Below, in pieces: positions 1-8,619 of a stretch of DNA of 64,000 nucleotides. A program made the position numbers and the translations under genes. This DNA is from JAHDCC01 sp964551835 (GTDB lineage Bacteria; Actinomycetota; Acidimicrobiia; Acidimicrobiales; SZUA-35). Location of the stretch: assembly GCA_964551835.1 (NCBI GenBank), contig CAZKEM010000094.1:16043-80042 (forward strand), in the 5' to 3' direction. The notes under the pieces are model-generated. The model was not told where the DNA came from and did not search any database. It saw nothing but the letters and a program-made list of their open reading frames with translations. Every line of letters begins with the position of its first letter. Position 1 is the stretch's first letter.

Positions 1-1
1 C

Positions 2-118
2 GCCACCGAAATTGGGCTCTACCGGTCGGCCAGTTTCGGCAAGAAGCGAAGCAATGAGGGCTTGTTTCGAAGATGCGATACATCTGTGTACGCGGAGCCT
101 AGAAGTAACTGTCAGTGA
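2..118 (+). CDS. C-terminal end of an upstream gene (partial, unidentified)
   Basis: An open frame enters from the left edge and ends at a TGA that overlaps the GTG start of the next gene as GTGA. That overlap is typical of translationally coupled genes in this window and is the main support. Only about 38 residues are visible, rich in Arg and Ser, with no recognisable motif. The neighbouring frame is also open to 122, so the reading frame is not certain. Confidence 0.25.
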   Translation, partial: ATEIGLYRSASFGKKRSNEGLFRRCDTSVYAEPRSNCQ

Positions 119-1245
119 CTAAGCCGGCGATCGTCTTTGTAACGACCATCTTCGAGCCTGTTCGTAATGGCCCAGCTATCTATGTGCAGTACCTGTACGA
201 CCACTTTGCCGACTCTCCAGACTTCGACTTTCACGTCGTCACTTGTGGAGCGGTAAAAGCAAGGCCTAACTTGCATCGTGTCGAGCTCGGGCGAAATTCG
301 TTGGAGACCTACCGGCGGCTGCAGCGCTCTGCCCTTGACCTGGCCGAGAAGCTTGGACCAGGCACGATTGTTCACGGCAATGTCGCACATACGATGTGGA
401 TGTTCAGGAAGTACTCGGGGCCGCTCGTCGTGCAGGTAAATGACTACGACAACGCTACGGCTCTGAGCAGATGGTTCTGGCATCTCAGGCAACGGCAGTT
501 AAGACGTTTGTTGGTGATGGGCTGGCGGAAACGAAATGAACGCCGTGTTCTAACTGCTGCTGACGCGGTGATATATAACTCGAAACATACGGCGAGAGAG
601 GTTATGAATCGGTACGGCTTGAAGGGGGACAAGCATCAAGTTATTTACAAGGCGGTAGATACCTCCCACTTTGCTCGACCTAAAGACAAGAAGTCCCCGG
701 CCTACACGTCACCTCGTCTGGTGTTTGTTGGCAGCAACTGGCGAATCAAGGGCTTTGATTCTTTGGTACGTGCTCTTGCGATCTTAAAGAAGACGTTCCC
801 AAATGTTGTCCTCGATGCTGTTGGGCTTGAGATGATCGATCTTTCGGATCAGTTAAAGCAAGAAATTGAAGAAATAGGCGTGTCTGACAATATTCAATTT
901 TCTGGGGTCGTGGAGCGAGAGCAATTGCCGCACCACTTTTGGAACGCTGATGTATCACTTCTTCCGAGCGTCAGTGAGGCACTGGGTGTTTCTGTTCTTG
1001 AGTCTTTAGCCGCTGGTACACCGGCCGTGGCTAGTCGAGTTGGTGGAATCCCAGAGATTATCGATGGAAGCGGATGCGGCGTCTTGGTCGAACCCAATTC
1101 GCCGAAGGCGTTGGCTGAAGGCATATCTGGTGTGTTGAACGGTGACTTTAGAAGGGTCCGACATGATGGTCCCAACCGAGCAAAGGTATTCAGCTTGGAC
1201 CGAATGGTATCTCAAGTGGCTGATGTCTATTCGAACTTGGGCTAG
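115..1245 (+). CDS. Glycosyltransferase family 4 (GT-B fold)
   Basis: Predicted retaining GT4 that would transfer a sugar from a nucleotide donor onto a growing surface polysaccharide at the cytoplasmic membrane face. The N-terminal half starts with a Rossmann strand (IVFVTTIFEPVRNG). The C-terminal donor domain shows RLVFVGSNWRIKGFD near residue 200 and the E-x7-E signature SEALGVSVLESLAAGTPAVA near 288-307, followed by VGGIPEII. Its 376 residues are normal for the family. It starts with GTG in a GTGA overlap with a gene entering from the left. It is the only plus-strand gene in the first 20 kb and converges on the next gene. Substrate unknown. Confidence 0.88.
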   Translation: MTKPAIVFVTTIFEPVRNGPAIYVQYLYDHFADSPDFDFHVVTCGAVKARPNLHRVELGRNSLETYRRLQRSALDLAEKLGPGTIVHGNVAHTMWMFRKYSGPLVVQVNDYDNATALSRWFWHLRQRQLRRLLVMGWRKRNERRVLTAADAVIYNSKHTAREVMNRYGLKGDKHQVIYKAVDTSHFARPKDKKSPAYTSPRLVFVGSNWRIKGFDSLVRALAILKKTFPNVVLDAVGLEMIDLSDQLKQEIEEIGVSDNIQFSGVVEREQLPHHFWNADVSLLPSVSEALGVSVLESLAAGTPAVASRVGGIPEIIDGSGCGVLVEPNSPKALAEGISGVLNGDFRRVRHDGPNRAKVFSLDRMVSQVADVYSNLG

Positions 1246-1312
1246 TCAGGCTATGGCGAACTCATTTTATCGAAGGCCCACACCGGGACAGGTCCAATAG
1301 CGGAGAGCAGCC

Positions 1313-2416
1313 CTAAGCTCGTATCTTGCTTAAAGGGCCACTTGAGAAGTCATCACCTTGCTCGCTTCCAATTGTCGTAGCCAGTCGTTCCGAAAGCGAG
1401 TCCACGGTCCACAGTTGGCCGATTCGTTTAGAGGCTTCGCTCATTGAATGCCTGAGTTCACTATCTTCGACAAGAGCTGCGAGGTAACGTCGCAGCTCTC
1501 CTTCATCGTCGAAGATGTAGCCGTTAGATTTGTTCTCCACTAGATTGTCTGCTCCTGCTCGTACGTGGCGGCTAACAACACATGGAAGACCTGCGATTAC
1601 GGCGTGGTTGAGCGTTACGCCCCACCCGTCGTAGTGCGACGGCATTGCGAAGATGTCTGCAGCAGCGTACTCGCTCGCCAACCGATCAGGACTACAGTTT
1701 CCTGGAAGGGTGAGTGAAACTCCGGCCGTCTTTGCGATAGATTCGAGCTCGTTACGTAGCGGTCCCGAACCACATATTCGCACCTCAACCTTCGTGCGTA
1801 GCTCTTCGTTGCTGCACGCCCGTATGAGCGCCGCATGGTTCTTCCGACCGATTAGCTGGCCAACGGAAAGGATCCGCGCTCGGTCGCCGTCTGGCTTCGT
1901 CCCGTTGTCGATCTCTAAGTCCAAGGTTTTTTCCGCAAACCCGAACTTATGAATAGATGGCTTGGTGATTCCGGCTGTTCTGAAATCGTCGGCAGCTCCG
2001 TCGCCTATTGCGAGGAGTGTTACGGCTGATGAATTGTAGAATTTTGCAAGCAGCTTGAGCTGATGGCTCGGGTTGGACCGGAAGCCCTCGGATGCAAGCC
2101 AGATATGGCGCTTCGCTAGGCGTGCCATACGGTGACACAGGAGCATACGAATTCTTGGTGTTGCCATGCCAAGCTGGACGACAATTTCCGCCCGGCGGAG
2201 CTGGCTTGCCAGATGAAGCCATGCTTTAGCTGTTCGGTCGAGGCGGTGGACTCCCAACCCTTGCTGCCAACCGAGTTCTGTGCGCTGGGGCGGAAGTGAA
2301 TCGAAGGCGTAAACGTCGCAAGTCGCATTCAACTTCTCGCACGAGCTGTGGATGACGTCAAGCAGGTGCGGGTTTGGGTATGGGCAGATTACAAGGACTT
2401 TGCTTTTTGTAGGCAC
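1313..2416 (-). CDS. Glycosyltransferase family 4-like protein
   Basis: GT-B fold glycosyltransferase, 367 residues. The donor domain contains RILSVGQLIGRKNHAALIRA near 180-200 and ICGSGPLRNELE, both typical of GT4. The usual E-x7-E region reads PSHYDGWGVTLNHAVIAG: the second Glu is replaced by His, so catalysis or donor binding may differ. It starts 7 bases after the stop of the hexapeptide acyltransferase upstream, so the two are probably co-transcribed. It ends convergently with the plus-strand GT4. Acceptor and sugar cannot be read from sequence. Confidence 0.85.
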   Translation of the reverse strand: MPTKSKVLVICPYPNPHLLDVIHSSCEKLNATCDVYAFDSLPPQRTELGWQQGLGVHRLDRTAKAWLHLASQLRRAEIVVQLGMATPRIRMLLCHRMARLAKRHIWLASEGFRSNPSHQLKLLAKFYNSSAVTLLAIGDGAADDFRTAGITKPSIHKFGFAEKTLDLEIDNGTKPDGDRARILSVGQLIGRKNHAALIRACSNEELRTKVEVRICGSGPLRNELESIAKTAGVSLTLPGNCSPDRLASEYAAADIFAMPSHYDGWGVTLNHAVIAGLPCVVSRHVRAGADNLVENKSNGYIFDDEGELRRYLAALVEDSELRHSMSEASKRIGQLWTVDSLSERLATTIGSEQGDDFSSGPLSKIRA

Positions 2417-2423
2417 GTCCAGC

Positions 2424-2960
2424 TCAGCGCTCTAGGTAGTGAGAGTGTGTTTCGCCCGCTTCTAGGTGGCTTAGGACTTGAGCGGGGACGCCAGCGATAA
2501 CCGACCCATCGGGGAATGACTTCGTGACGACGGACCCGGCGCCTACGACGCAGTTGTCGCCGAGTTCGATGTCGCCAACTAAGACTGACCCCGCTCCGAC
2601 AGCTACGTTGTTGCCGAGCCTAGGTACGCCGGGTGATCCTGACTTGCGTCCCAACGTGACGTTCTGGGAAATAAGACAGCGGTCGCCTATGACGCTTTTG
2701 GAGTGAATTACGACGCCTAAACCCCAGTAGCCGAGAGTGAATTCCTTTCCGATCGTTGCGGTGCTCGGCAGGGCACATGAGAAGGCCAGCCGATTTATGA
2801 TACTGATGATCTTAGGTAGGACGGGAACGCGAGAGCTATGAAGGGCGTGTCCCAAACGGTATAGCAAGACCGGAGGGGAGATAGACGGCCGGTTTGCCTT
2901 TCGTCTATCAGGGTTGTCCGAGAGGTCTATGTCAGGCGAACTGGCGGCGTTTGTTGTCAT
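2424..2960 (-). CDS. Serine acetyltransferase-like hexapeptide O-acyltransferase
   Basis: Left-handed beta-helix acyltransferase of the CysE/LacA superfamily, 178 residues. The C-terminal half carries the hexapeptide repeat pattern (GNNVAVGAGSVLVGDIELG, DNCVVGAGSVVTKSFPDG) and ends with the usual IAGVPAQVL. The segment around GYWGLGVVIHSKSVIGDRC resembles the CysE acetyl-CoA site. In a polysaccharide cluster it more probably O- or N-acetylates a sugar than makes O-acetylserine; that is inferred from context. The ATG follows a strong Shine-Dalgarno (GAGGAG, 3-4 bases away). Confidence 0.85.
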   Translation of the reverse strand: MTTNAASSPDIDLSDNPDRRKANRPSISPPVLLYRLGHALHSSRVPVLPKIISIINRLAFSCALPSTATIGKEFTLGYWGLGVVIHSKSVIGDRCLISQNVTLGRKSGSPGVPRLGNNVAVGAGSVLVGDIELGDNCVVGAGSVVTKSFPDGSVIAGVPAQVLSHLEAGETHSHYLER

Positions 2961-3061
2961 CTTCTCCTCACAATTCCTAGCTCAACGTTGAACTGGTCTA
3001 GTAATAATCGGCTGTCTTTTACCTGTTCCGGTAAGACATGAACTTAGGCCCTAGGCGCAGG

Positions 3062-3540
3062 GACATGATCAATATCAGGTAGTGATTAAGTCGAACGTCT
3101 TTGTTCCCACTAGGCCTGATGCTTTCTCTGCAACAGCGACGTCGATACGATTATTGGCCACTATCGACATCTCCGAGTTGTCAGATTAGCAAACATCGAG
3201 CGCCTAAACTTCGAACCAAGAATATTCGGCAAACGGGCCGTAGTGGTCGAAGCGTTCCTTCCGGAACTAGGGATGTAGAAGGCTCGACCCGACCCTCTTG
3301 TCCACCACCCGGGCACCGAGGTATCGGAGCTCTTTCGACAGTGCAGAGCTTCTTGAGCCATGAACGAAAAAGAACTGGTCTTTGGATGGTCGACTTCATA
3401 CCCGAAGAGCCCCATGTGGTCCCTGGAAACATGTTGGGAGTGCGGTGTGTCGACCGACGTCAAGAACCGTGGGGACCGAAGATCACAGCATCTTGGTCGT
3501 TTGGTGTGCTGTGCCGGATCCTTGAAGCTCGGCAGTTCAT
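3062..3540 (-). pseudogene. Decayed coding remnant in polysaccharide cluster
   Basis: No intact gene fits these bases, but minus-strand translation gives protein-like stretches broken by stops and frame changes: DAVIFGPHG in one frame near 3465-3500, then SSALSKELRYLGARVVDK, FRKERFDHYGPFAEYSWFEV and NSEMSIVANNRIDVAVAEKA in another, separated by in-frame TAG, TAG and TAA. The composition matches the neighbouring genes. It sits between two same-strand genes exactly where one more would be expected. The parent family was not recognised. Confidence 0.4.
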
Positions 3541-4247
3541 CAGTTCTTGACCAATGCTTCGATTTCATCGATTGACAAGTCTGACAAGACGGTCCTAAAG
3601 AACCGCTCGTTGGCTGTGACTTGTTCGTCTGGCCAATCCCACCACTTAGTCTTCAGCAGCCATTCCCGGATGTTCTCTGCGAACCTATGTTTGATTATCT
3701 TGGCTGGTACTCCGCCCACAATTGAATAGGGTTCGACGTCTTTGACTACGACGGCGCCAGCAGCGATAATTGCCCCGTCTCCGATCGAGACACCCTTGAG
3801 GATTGTGCAGTTTCGTCCAATCCAGACATCCGAACCGATCGATATTTCTTCGGTGGAAGAAGCATCGCCCCTGAAGATCGGTCCGAAATCCCCGAGGTTT
3901 GTCTGGTAGGTGGATGGGGTTTCAATGGGGTGGTCAACTGCAAGGATTGTAAGTCCACCAGCAATTGAGCAGAAGCTTCCGATCTTAATCTTGGAGGGTC
4001 CAGATCTAATTACAGAAGGTCCGTTCACGAAGCTGGCCCGTCCAATCGTGACGTCGCCTGCGACAGCCACTCCGGCTCGTAAACTAGTCCCCTTTCCAAG
4101 CTTCACAGCATGTCCGACCCTGCACTCGGGTGAGATTATGGAACTAGGGTAGCGTTTCTGAGTCTGTTCAAATGTAGATTGGCGATGAACAGAATCTGCG
4201 ATCAAGGCTCTCAACCATCGGAAGCGTAACAAAGTCCTGGTGTTCAT
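3540..4247 (-). CDS. Hexapeptide-repeat acyltransferase (CatB/XAT-like)
   Basis: Predicted acetyl- or acyl-CoA dependent sugar O-acyltransferase with a left-handed beta-helix, 235 residues. Repeats run from about residue 50 to 175 (VGHAVKLGKGTSLRAGVAV, GSDVWIGRNCTILKGVSIGD, GAIIAAGAVVVKDVEPYSIV, GGVPAKIIKHRF). The loop with ILAVDHPIETPST supplies the catalytic-type His seen in xenobiotic/streptogramin acyltransferase relatives, and KWWDWPDEQ near the end is typical of that branch. It lies 16 bases after the pyruvyl-transferase gene at the end of the overlapping operon. Substrate unknown. Confidence 0.87.
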   Translation of the reverse strand: MNTRTLLRFRWLRALIADSVHRQSTFEQTQKRYPSSIISPECRVGHAVKLGKGTSLRAGVAVAGDVTIGRASFVNGPSVIRSGPSKIKIGSFCSIAGGLTILAVDHPIETPSTYQTNLGDFGPIFRGDASSTEEISIGSDVWIGRNCTILKGVSIGDGAIIAAGAVVVKDVEPYSIVGGVPAKIIKHRFAENIREWLLKTKWWDWPDEQVTANERFFRTVLSDLSIDEIEALVKN

Positions 4248-4263
4248 TGCGCAGACCCGCCCT

Positions 4264-5325
4264 TCATGTGAGCCATAGCCTCACTTCGGCGTATTGCTGT
4301 TTGGCCAGATACTGGTATTCTCTGAGATCAGTAGTTTCTATTTGAGTTGTCACTCTGCTAGCAGCCTTGGTCAGTTCGGCGACCGAAAAGTCGATATCGA
4401 TGTAGCTCGAATTGCCGACTATCGCGCAGGCATCCGGAACCTTGGGGTGCACATTTATACCAAGGCTCGGTATGCCCGTAAGCCCCGCAACGTAGATCCC
4501 ATGCATACGTGCTGAGACTACGAGATTGTGCGTGCTGAAAAGATCGAAGACTTCAGTGGTCGTCATAGTATCCGGGTCCCACATACGAGTTTCAAGGCCC
4601 AGGGACCGATATATCTCCATAACCGGTTCATCATGAGACGACTGAAAACCAAAAACCAATATCTCTGAATCTGTCTCACTTCGGTGTTTGGCCCATTTCG
4701 CGACGCGCAGGTTGTATTCGTCCCCACCAGAACCATGAGGAAACACTCTTGGGCATATCAGGATCTTGTTAGATGATTCGATCGAAGAGGCGCAAGGACG
4801 CAGGCCTCTCAATAGAGAAAGATCGCAACCCCGGAAGGGGGTCTTCCCGAAGGGCGGTTGGTTCATAAAAACAAACGATTCTTCGTCGCGAACTGCGAGG
4901 AGTGAAAAAGTAGATAGCCGATATCGAGCGACCAAGCGGGAGCGCCAGTTGGTGAACGGTCCAAGTCCGAGTCCGATGGCTCCAAACTTGACGCCCTTAA
5001 CTTTCGGATGTCTGTAGTTGAGGCTGATTGAGACTAGTTGCCGTCCAAGTTGGCGAATGCCGAGTTCAGCGTAGTCGAAGAATACCCCGCCTCCGAAGTA
5101 TAAAACGCGGTCAAATTCCTGGAATAGAGAGCGGCCGATCTTCCGGCTAATCACGATCTCGGCTTCTGGGAACCAGCTCTTCAGATAGTCAGAGCCGGTG
5201 CCCTCAGCGTTGCTCCAAATTGTCAGTTCACAAGACGCACCCAGTTCTTCATACGCCTGCTCAAGTAGTAAGTCATCTCCGAAGTTTCTGTGGCCAGAAT
5301 AGCCGACCAGTAGCACCCGCGTCAT
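4264..5325 (-). CDS. Polysaccharide pyruvyl transferase family protein
   Basis: Member of the CsaB/WcaK/ExoV family, which transfers pyruvate from PEP to make ketals on surface sugars. The N-terminus (VLLVGYSGHRNFGDDLLLEQ) is the family hallmark; VLYFGGGVFFDY near 95 and VVSARMHGIYVAGLTGIPSL near 268-290 match its conserved GGG and RMHG motifs. At 353 residues the length is normal. The start codon overlaps the stop of the preceding GT4 as ATGA. Some family members have other activities, so pyruvylation is likely but not proven. Confidence 0.88.
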   Translation of the reverse strand: MTRVLLVGYSGHRNFGDDLLLEQAYEELGASCELTIWSNAEGTGSDYLKSWFPEAEIVISRKIGRSLFQEFDRVLYFGGGVFFDYAELGIRQLGRQLVSISLNYRHPKVKGVKFGAIGLGLGPFTNWRSRLVARYRLSTFSLLAVRDEESFVFMNQPPFGKTPFRGCDLSLLRGLRPCASSIESSNKILICPRVFPHGSGGDEYNLRVAKWAKHRSETDSEILVFGFQSSHDEPVMEIYRSLGLETRMWDPDTMTTTEVFDLFSTHNLVVSARMHGIYVAGLTGIPSLGINVHPKVPDACAIVGNSSYIDIDFSVAELTKAASRVTTQIETTDLREYQYLAKQQYAEVRLWLT

Positions 5326-6443
5326 TTGCTCTGACTTCCTGCTGTGGTGGACTGTGAGTCGTCTTCAGAATGCCGGAGGACCTCTTCGAATAGATGGATG
5401 AACTCAGTGGCTAGGCCTGTCCAAGTGTCGCGGAGTCGGATCTCTTCGATCGCCAGCAGCCGTTTTGTTCGTTGTTCTAGCCCGAACTCGAATGCTGGGT
5501 TTATCGCTTGATCCAGATGTCCAGGCTCGTAGATTATTGAGTTCCACGGAAGCGCTGCCTCCGGGAGGCCTCCTAGTCTCGGCATTAAAATTGGTAGACC
5601 GAAACTTTGCATCAATGCTACAGAGCTTGAGTTATTGGCAGTTAAAAACGGGGTGATTCCAACATCGGCGGCGTTCATGAATACTTGGACGTCGTCTTTT
5701 GGGATTCGTTCAAAGAACGTTCTCAGCCTCGCCGGATCTCGATCTGCCAAAGCTTGAATGCGGGCAGCTTCTTCTTGGTCAAATGGTGGCCCCACGATCA
5801 TCAATATGGTGTCGTTCGCCGCTGTGTGGAGAAATTTCTCGGCTAGATGGGCGTAGCCCTTGTACGGTCTGATATTTCCGAAACAGATCGCAACTGAGGT
5901 TGACTGGTTGTCGATACCTAAACGTTGTCGAGCGGAAACTTGGTTGGTTGTGTTGTCGTATTCATCGATCACATTCCCCTCACGAGTAATGACGTTGGGA
6001 AGTTGTTCGATTGTTGGATGGCGCAAGTTCCAAGCGTGCCTTCCGGCTTCGGAGAAATGGATGAAGCCTGACATTCGGGCTACGAGCTTCTGTTCCGAAG
6101 ACCAGTCGAGGAACCGCGACACCGGTGGTTCATGGGGGTCGATATTGTGGACAGTCCATACCATCGGAATCTTGATCTTGCGGAGATCATAGATCATCCG
6201 CAAATGCTTGGCCGTGGTTGCCGTGAGCGATCGCCCACGGTAGACGCCCGTCATCCAGTCGCAGCTGACTATGTCAAGGTGATCTAACGAAGTAAGAGCT
6301 TCAAGGCCACCGAGTCGACTCTTGCGTTCGATCAACGTGACCTCGCACCCTTGCTGATTAAGGTTCTCTCGGACAATTCGTTGATATGGATTTTCTTCGC
6401 CGCCGAAAGGGAAGATGCCGACGCGAATTGGGGACGATCTCAT
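5322..6443 (-). CDS. Glycosyltransferase (GT4-like)
   Basis: GT-B glycosyltransferase of 373 residues. The N-terminal domain has VGIFPFGGEENPYQRIV and VWTVHNIDPHEPP, the latter common in exopolysaccharide GTs. The donor domain shows VAICFGNIRPYKGYAHLAEK near 205 and NAADVGITPFLTANNSSSVA near 262, then GLPILMPRLGGLPE. No classical E-x7-E pair is evident, as in some capsule GTs. ATGA overlaps join it to the acyltransferase upstream and the pyruvyl transferase downstream, so it belongs to the coupled polysaccharide operon. Confidence 0.82.
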   Translation of the reverse strand: MRSSPIRVGIFPFGGEENPYQRIVRENLNQQGCEVTLIERKSRLGGLEALTSLDHLDIVSCDWMTGVYRGRSLTATTAKHLRMIYDLRKIKIPMVWTVHNIDPHEPPVSRFLDWSSEQKLVARMSGFIHFSEAGRHAWNLRHPTIEQLPNVITREGNVIDEYDNTTNQVSARQRLGIDNQSTSVAICFGNIRPYKGYAHLAEKFLHTAANDTILMIVGPPFDQEEAARIQALADRDPARLRTFFERIPKDDVQVFMNAADVGITPFLTANNSSSVALMQSFGLPILMPRLGGLPEAALPWNSIIYEPGHLDQAINPAFEFGLEQRTKRLLAIEEIRLRDTWTGLATEFIHLFEEVLRHSEDDSQSTTAGSQSK

Positions 6444-7000
6444 CTGAATCGCCCGCCAAACGAAAGTCGATACTCAAGTGCGTTGTCCCGTCTCCCGATG
6501 GTTTTAGCAGGAATTCCCGCGACAATCTCGTTGTCGCCGACATCGCTTGTTACCACCGATCCTGAACCGACGACAGCGCCGCGTCCGATCGTGACACCAG
6601 GGAGAATCGTGGCTCTCGACGCGATCCATACGTGATCCCGTATGACGACCGGTTTGCCTTTGACTCCATGTGATGGTGAGTTTGGATCGTGTTCGAGAGT
6701 CCAAATATGGCAGCCGGGTGCTATGTCTACATCGGATTCGATTGTTAGCCCGCTACGGCCATCCAGATAACAATCAGGTCCGATCACGGTTCTGTCACCT
6801 ATTGCTATTCCCTGTGGCTCGAGCAACCTTACTCTGAGACAAACTGAAGAAGAACTTCCCAGATTTCCGAGTATCCGCTTCAGCCATATCCGTCGAACTC
6901 GTCGGCTCGGTACGCTCGTTACGGCTACGTTAAAGAGGTCGCGGCCAGCCACCTTTTGGAGTCCAGTTCGGAGTCTGCTCAAGGCGTGGCTCCGGTCCAT
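6440..7000 (-). CDS. WcaF-like hexapeptide acetyltransferase
   Basis: Putative colanic-acid-type O-acetyltransferase with a left-handed beta-helix, about 186 residues. It shows AIGDRTVIGPDCYLDGR, the catalytic-His segment PGCHIWTLEHDPNSPSHG, GKPVVIRDHVWIASRATIL, PGVTIGRGAVVGSGSVVTSD and VAGIPAKTIGRR. A TTG at 7030 would add ten residues and lengthen the overlap with the upstream gene from 22 to 52 bases; the ATG at 7000 is preferred. The stop overlaps the next start as ATGA. It probably decorates the repeat unit built by the surrounding GTs. Confidence 0.85.
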   Translation of the reverse strand: MDRSHALSRLRTGLQKVAGRDLFNVAVTSVPSRRVRRIWLKRILGNLGSSSSVCLRVRLLEPQGIAIGDRTVIGPDCYLDGRSGLTIESDVDIAPGCHIWTLEHDPNSPSHGVKGKPVVIRDHVWIASRATILPGVTIGRGAVVGSGSVVTSDVGDNEIVAGIPAKTIGRRDNALEYRLSFGGRFR

Positions 7001-8619
7001 TGTTGGTTGGAGATATGATCTGGCTTCCAATCCATCAGGTCAGGTGGCGTTTTTATAGCGAGGGTTCGTAGGACCCGGTGAAGTTCTTCTTGATTTGTGA
7101 CGCTCTTTTGGGAATACAACAGCTTCAAAAGCTGGACATTGGTCGGCTTCGATGTTAAAAATTCAGGCATTTTTAGCTGATACTGAAACATCATCATATA
7201 AAAATACTTGAGAGCTAGATCTGTATTGACGACCGGGCGATCAATAGAAAGTGCCTCGTCCAGCTGAGAAAAGAAGAGATCCTTCGATATTGGGTCGATT
7301 GTGAACCCTTTTCCTCTGTAGTGGGTTTCGCCGACAACCAACGTGGGTCGTCCCAGAAGTGCCATTTCGAGCCCGACAGTTGAGGTGTTGACGATAGCTA
7401 TGTCGGTTAGGTCGATAACCGTGAAAGAGTTCACCTCGGCCGAATGGTCGAGGACAGTCACATTATCTGGTAGTGAACCACCGAACTTTGAGATCAGCAG
7501 GTCTGCGTAGCGTTCGTCCGTACCTAGAATTTCTTCGGCTGGGTGTGTTCTGAGAAGAACGTGCACATCCTGCCGGGCGGCGAAGTGCTGCATTGTCTCA
7601 TACACACAGTCGAGCATCGAGTCGAAAATGAGGTCTCGACTTGCATTCGCAGCATCCCAGATAAGGTTAGTGCAGATCGTTAGCAACTTTGCTTCAGACG
7701 GTATGCCCAATCGATCCCGGACGTTATCGAGGTTGTTTTCTCGGCCAGTGGAGTTGTAAGAGTAATAGTCGCCCTTCTGGGTCTCTCGGTCCTTTAGGTA
7801 GTCGAGCGCTCTCTTTTGTTCGGCTGTGGTGAGTTCTCGTTCGTGATATCGTTCCCATGCGGCATCAAAACTCCAGTCTGGAGTGGGTTGGTTTGTATTG
7901 AACGTAAAGTGTCCCGCCGTCTTGGCACGCCCGTAGCAGGCAAAGTCGATTTCTTCTCTTCGGCAAAATTCCGCGACCGGTTCCCATGTCATGTAGATCC
8001 CATGCGAAAACATGACGAGGTCGTAGTCCTCTTTTGCGCATAGCCTCTGAATCTTTAGATAGTTGGTTAACGCTGTGGTTAGTACTCTTCGAGCAACATC
8101 AGTAACATTGGCATCATCCCGTTGCGTCGATTTGTAGTAGCGACAGAGAGCACCGAAAACTATAGATCCAAAGTCAACGTCGTCGAACTTGTAGTCGAGT
8201 AGTTGTTCGAGATCTCCGGCGCTGTTTGCCAATTTCTCAGCGTCTGGATCGCACGAAATGGTTTGGAAAGGAACTCTAGCGGCCTTGAGCATTTGGTTTT
8301 GGTTCTGCACGCTCCGTTGCCAGAATTTGGGACCTTCAGCTAACTCGCGAGCTTGTGTGGTGGTTTCCGTAATCGGAATGCTTGAGTCGTATACGAGGTA
8401 GTCAACGCTGCAGCCCTCCCTGCGAAGTAGGTGGTACATCGTCATCTCGAGCGGAGCGAGAGAAAGAGATCCTATTCCAACATATTGGAGTACCTTACGC
8501 CCAGAAATGTCCTTGGCGTCGCCCGAGAACTGTGAACGTACTAGTTTGCCAAGCAGTCGATTGTTGATAGCTCGACGAGCCTGAGATTGTTGGTTGCGGA
8601 CTGTCTGTAAGAGGTTCAG
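6979..8619 (-). CDS. Capsule-polysaccharide-synthesis-like protein with probable CTG start
   Basis: Large GT-B-like protein resembling the KpsS/LipB capsule synthesis family. An N-terminal Rossmann strand (KVLQYVGIGSLSLAPLE) is followed by HVLLRTHPAEE, then VIDLTDIAIVNTSTVGLEMA and GRPTLVVGETHYRGKG, which match the family's RTHP and donor-loop segments. The first ATG (8445) lies after that strand and would delete it. The frame stays open upstream with no ATG, GTG or TTG before a TAG. A CTG at 8619-8617 overlaps the previous stop as CTGA and has GGAG 8 bases upstream, giving 546 residues. Start inferred; the product is clear to family level only. Confidence 0.78.
   Translation of the reverse strand: MNLLQTVRNQQSQARRAINNRLLGKLVRSQFSGDAKDISGRKVLQYVGIGSLSLAPLEMTMYHLLRREGCSVDYLVYDSSIPITETTTQARELAEGPKFWQRSVQNQNQMLKAARVPFQTISCDPDAEKLANSAGDLEQLLDYKFDDVDFGSIVFGALCRYYKSTQRDDANVTDVARRVLTTALTNYLKIQRLCAKEDYDLVMFSHGIYMTWEPVAEFCRREEIDFACYGRAKTAGHFTFNTNQPTPDWSFDAAWERYHERELTTAEQKRALDYLKDRETQKGDYYSYNSTGRENNLDNVRDRLGIPSEAKLLTICTNLIWDAANASRDLIFDSMLDCVYETMQHFAARQDVHVLLRTHPAEEILGTDERYADLLISKFGGSLPDNVTVLDHSAEVNSFTVIDLTDIAIVNTSTVGLEMALLGRPTLVVGETHYRGKGFTIDPISKDLFFSQLDEALSIDRPVVNTDLALKYFYMMMFQYQLKMPEFLTSKPTNVQLLKLLYSQKSVTNQEELHRVLRTLAIKTPPDLMDWKPDHISNQQWTGATP

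Noticed and set aside
3101..3550. 149-codon plus-strand frame in the acyltransferase gap
   Set aside because: No signal or motif; the minus strand holds better protein-like fragments of a decayed gene.
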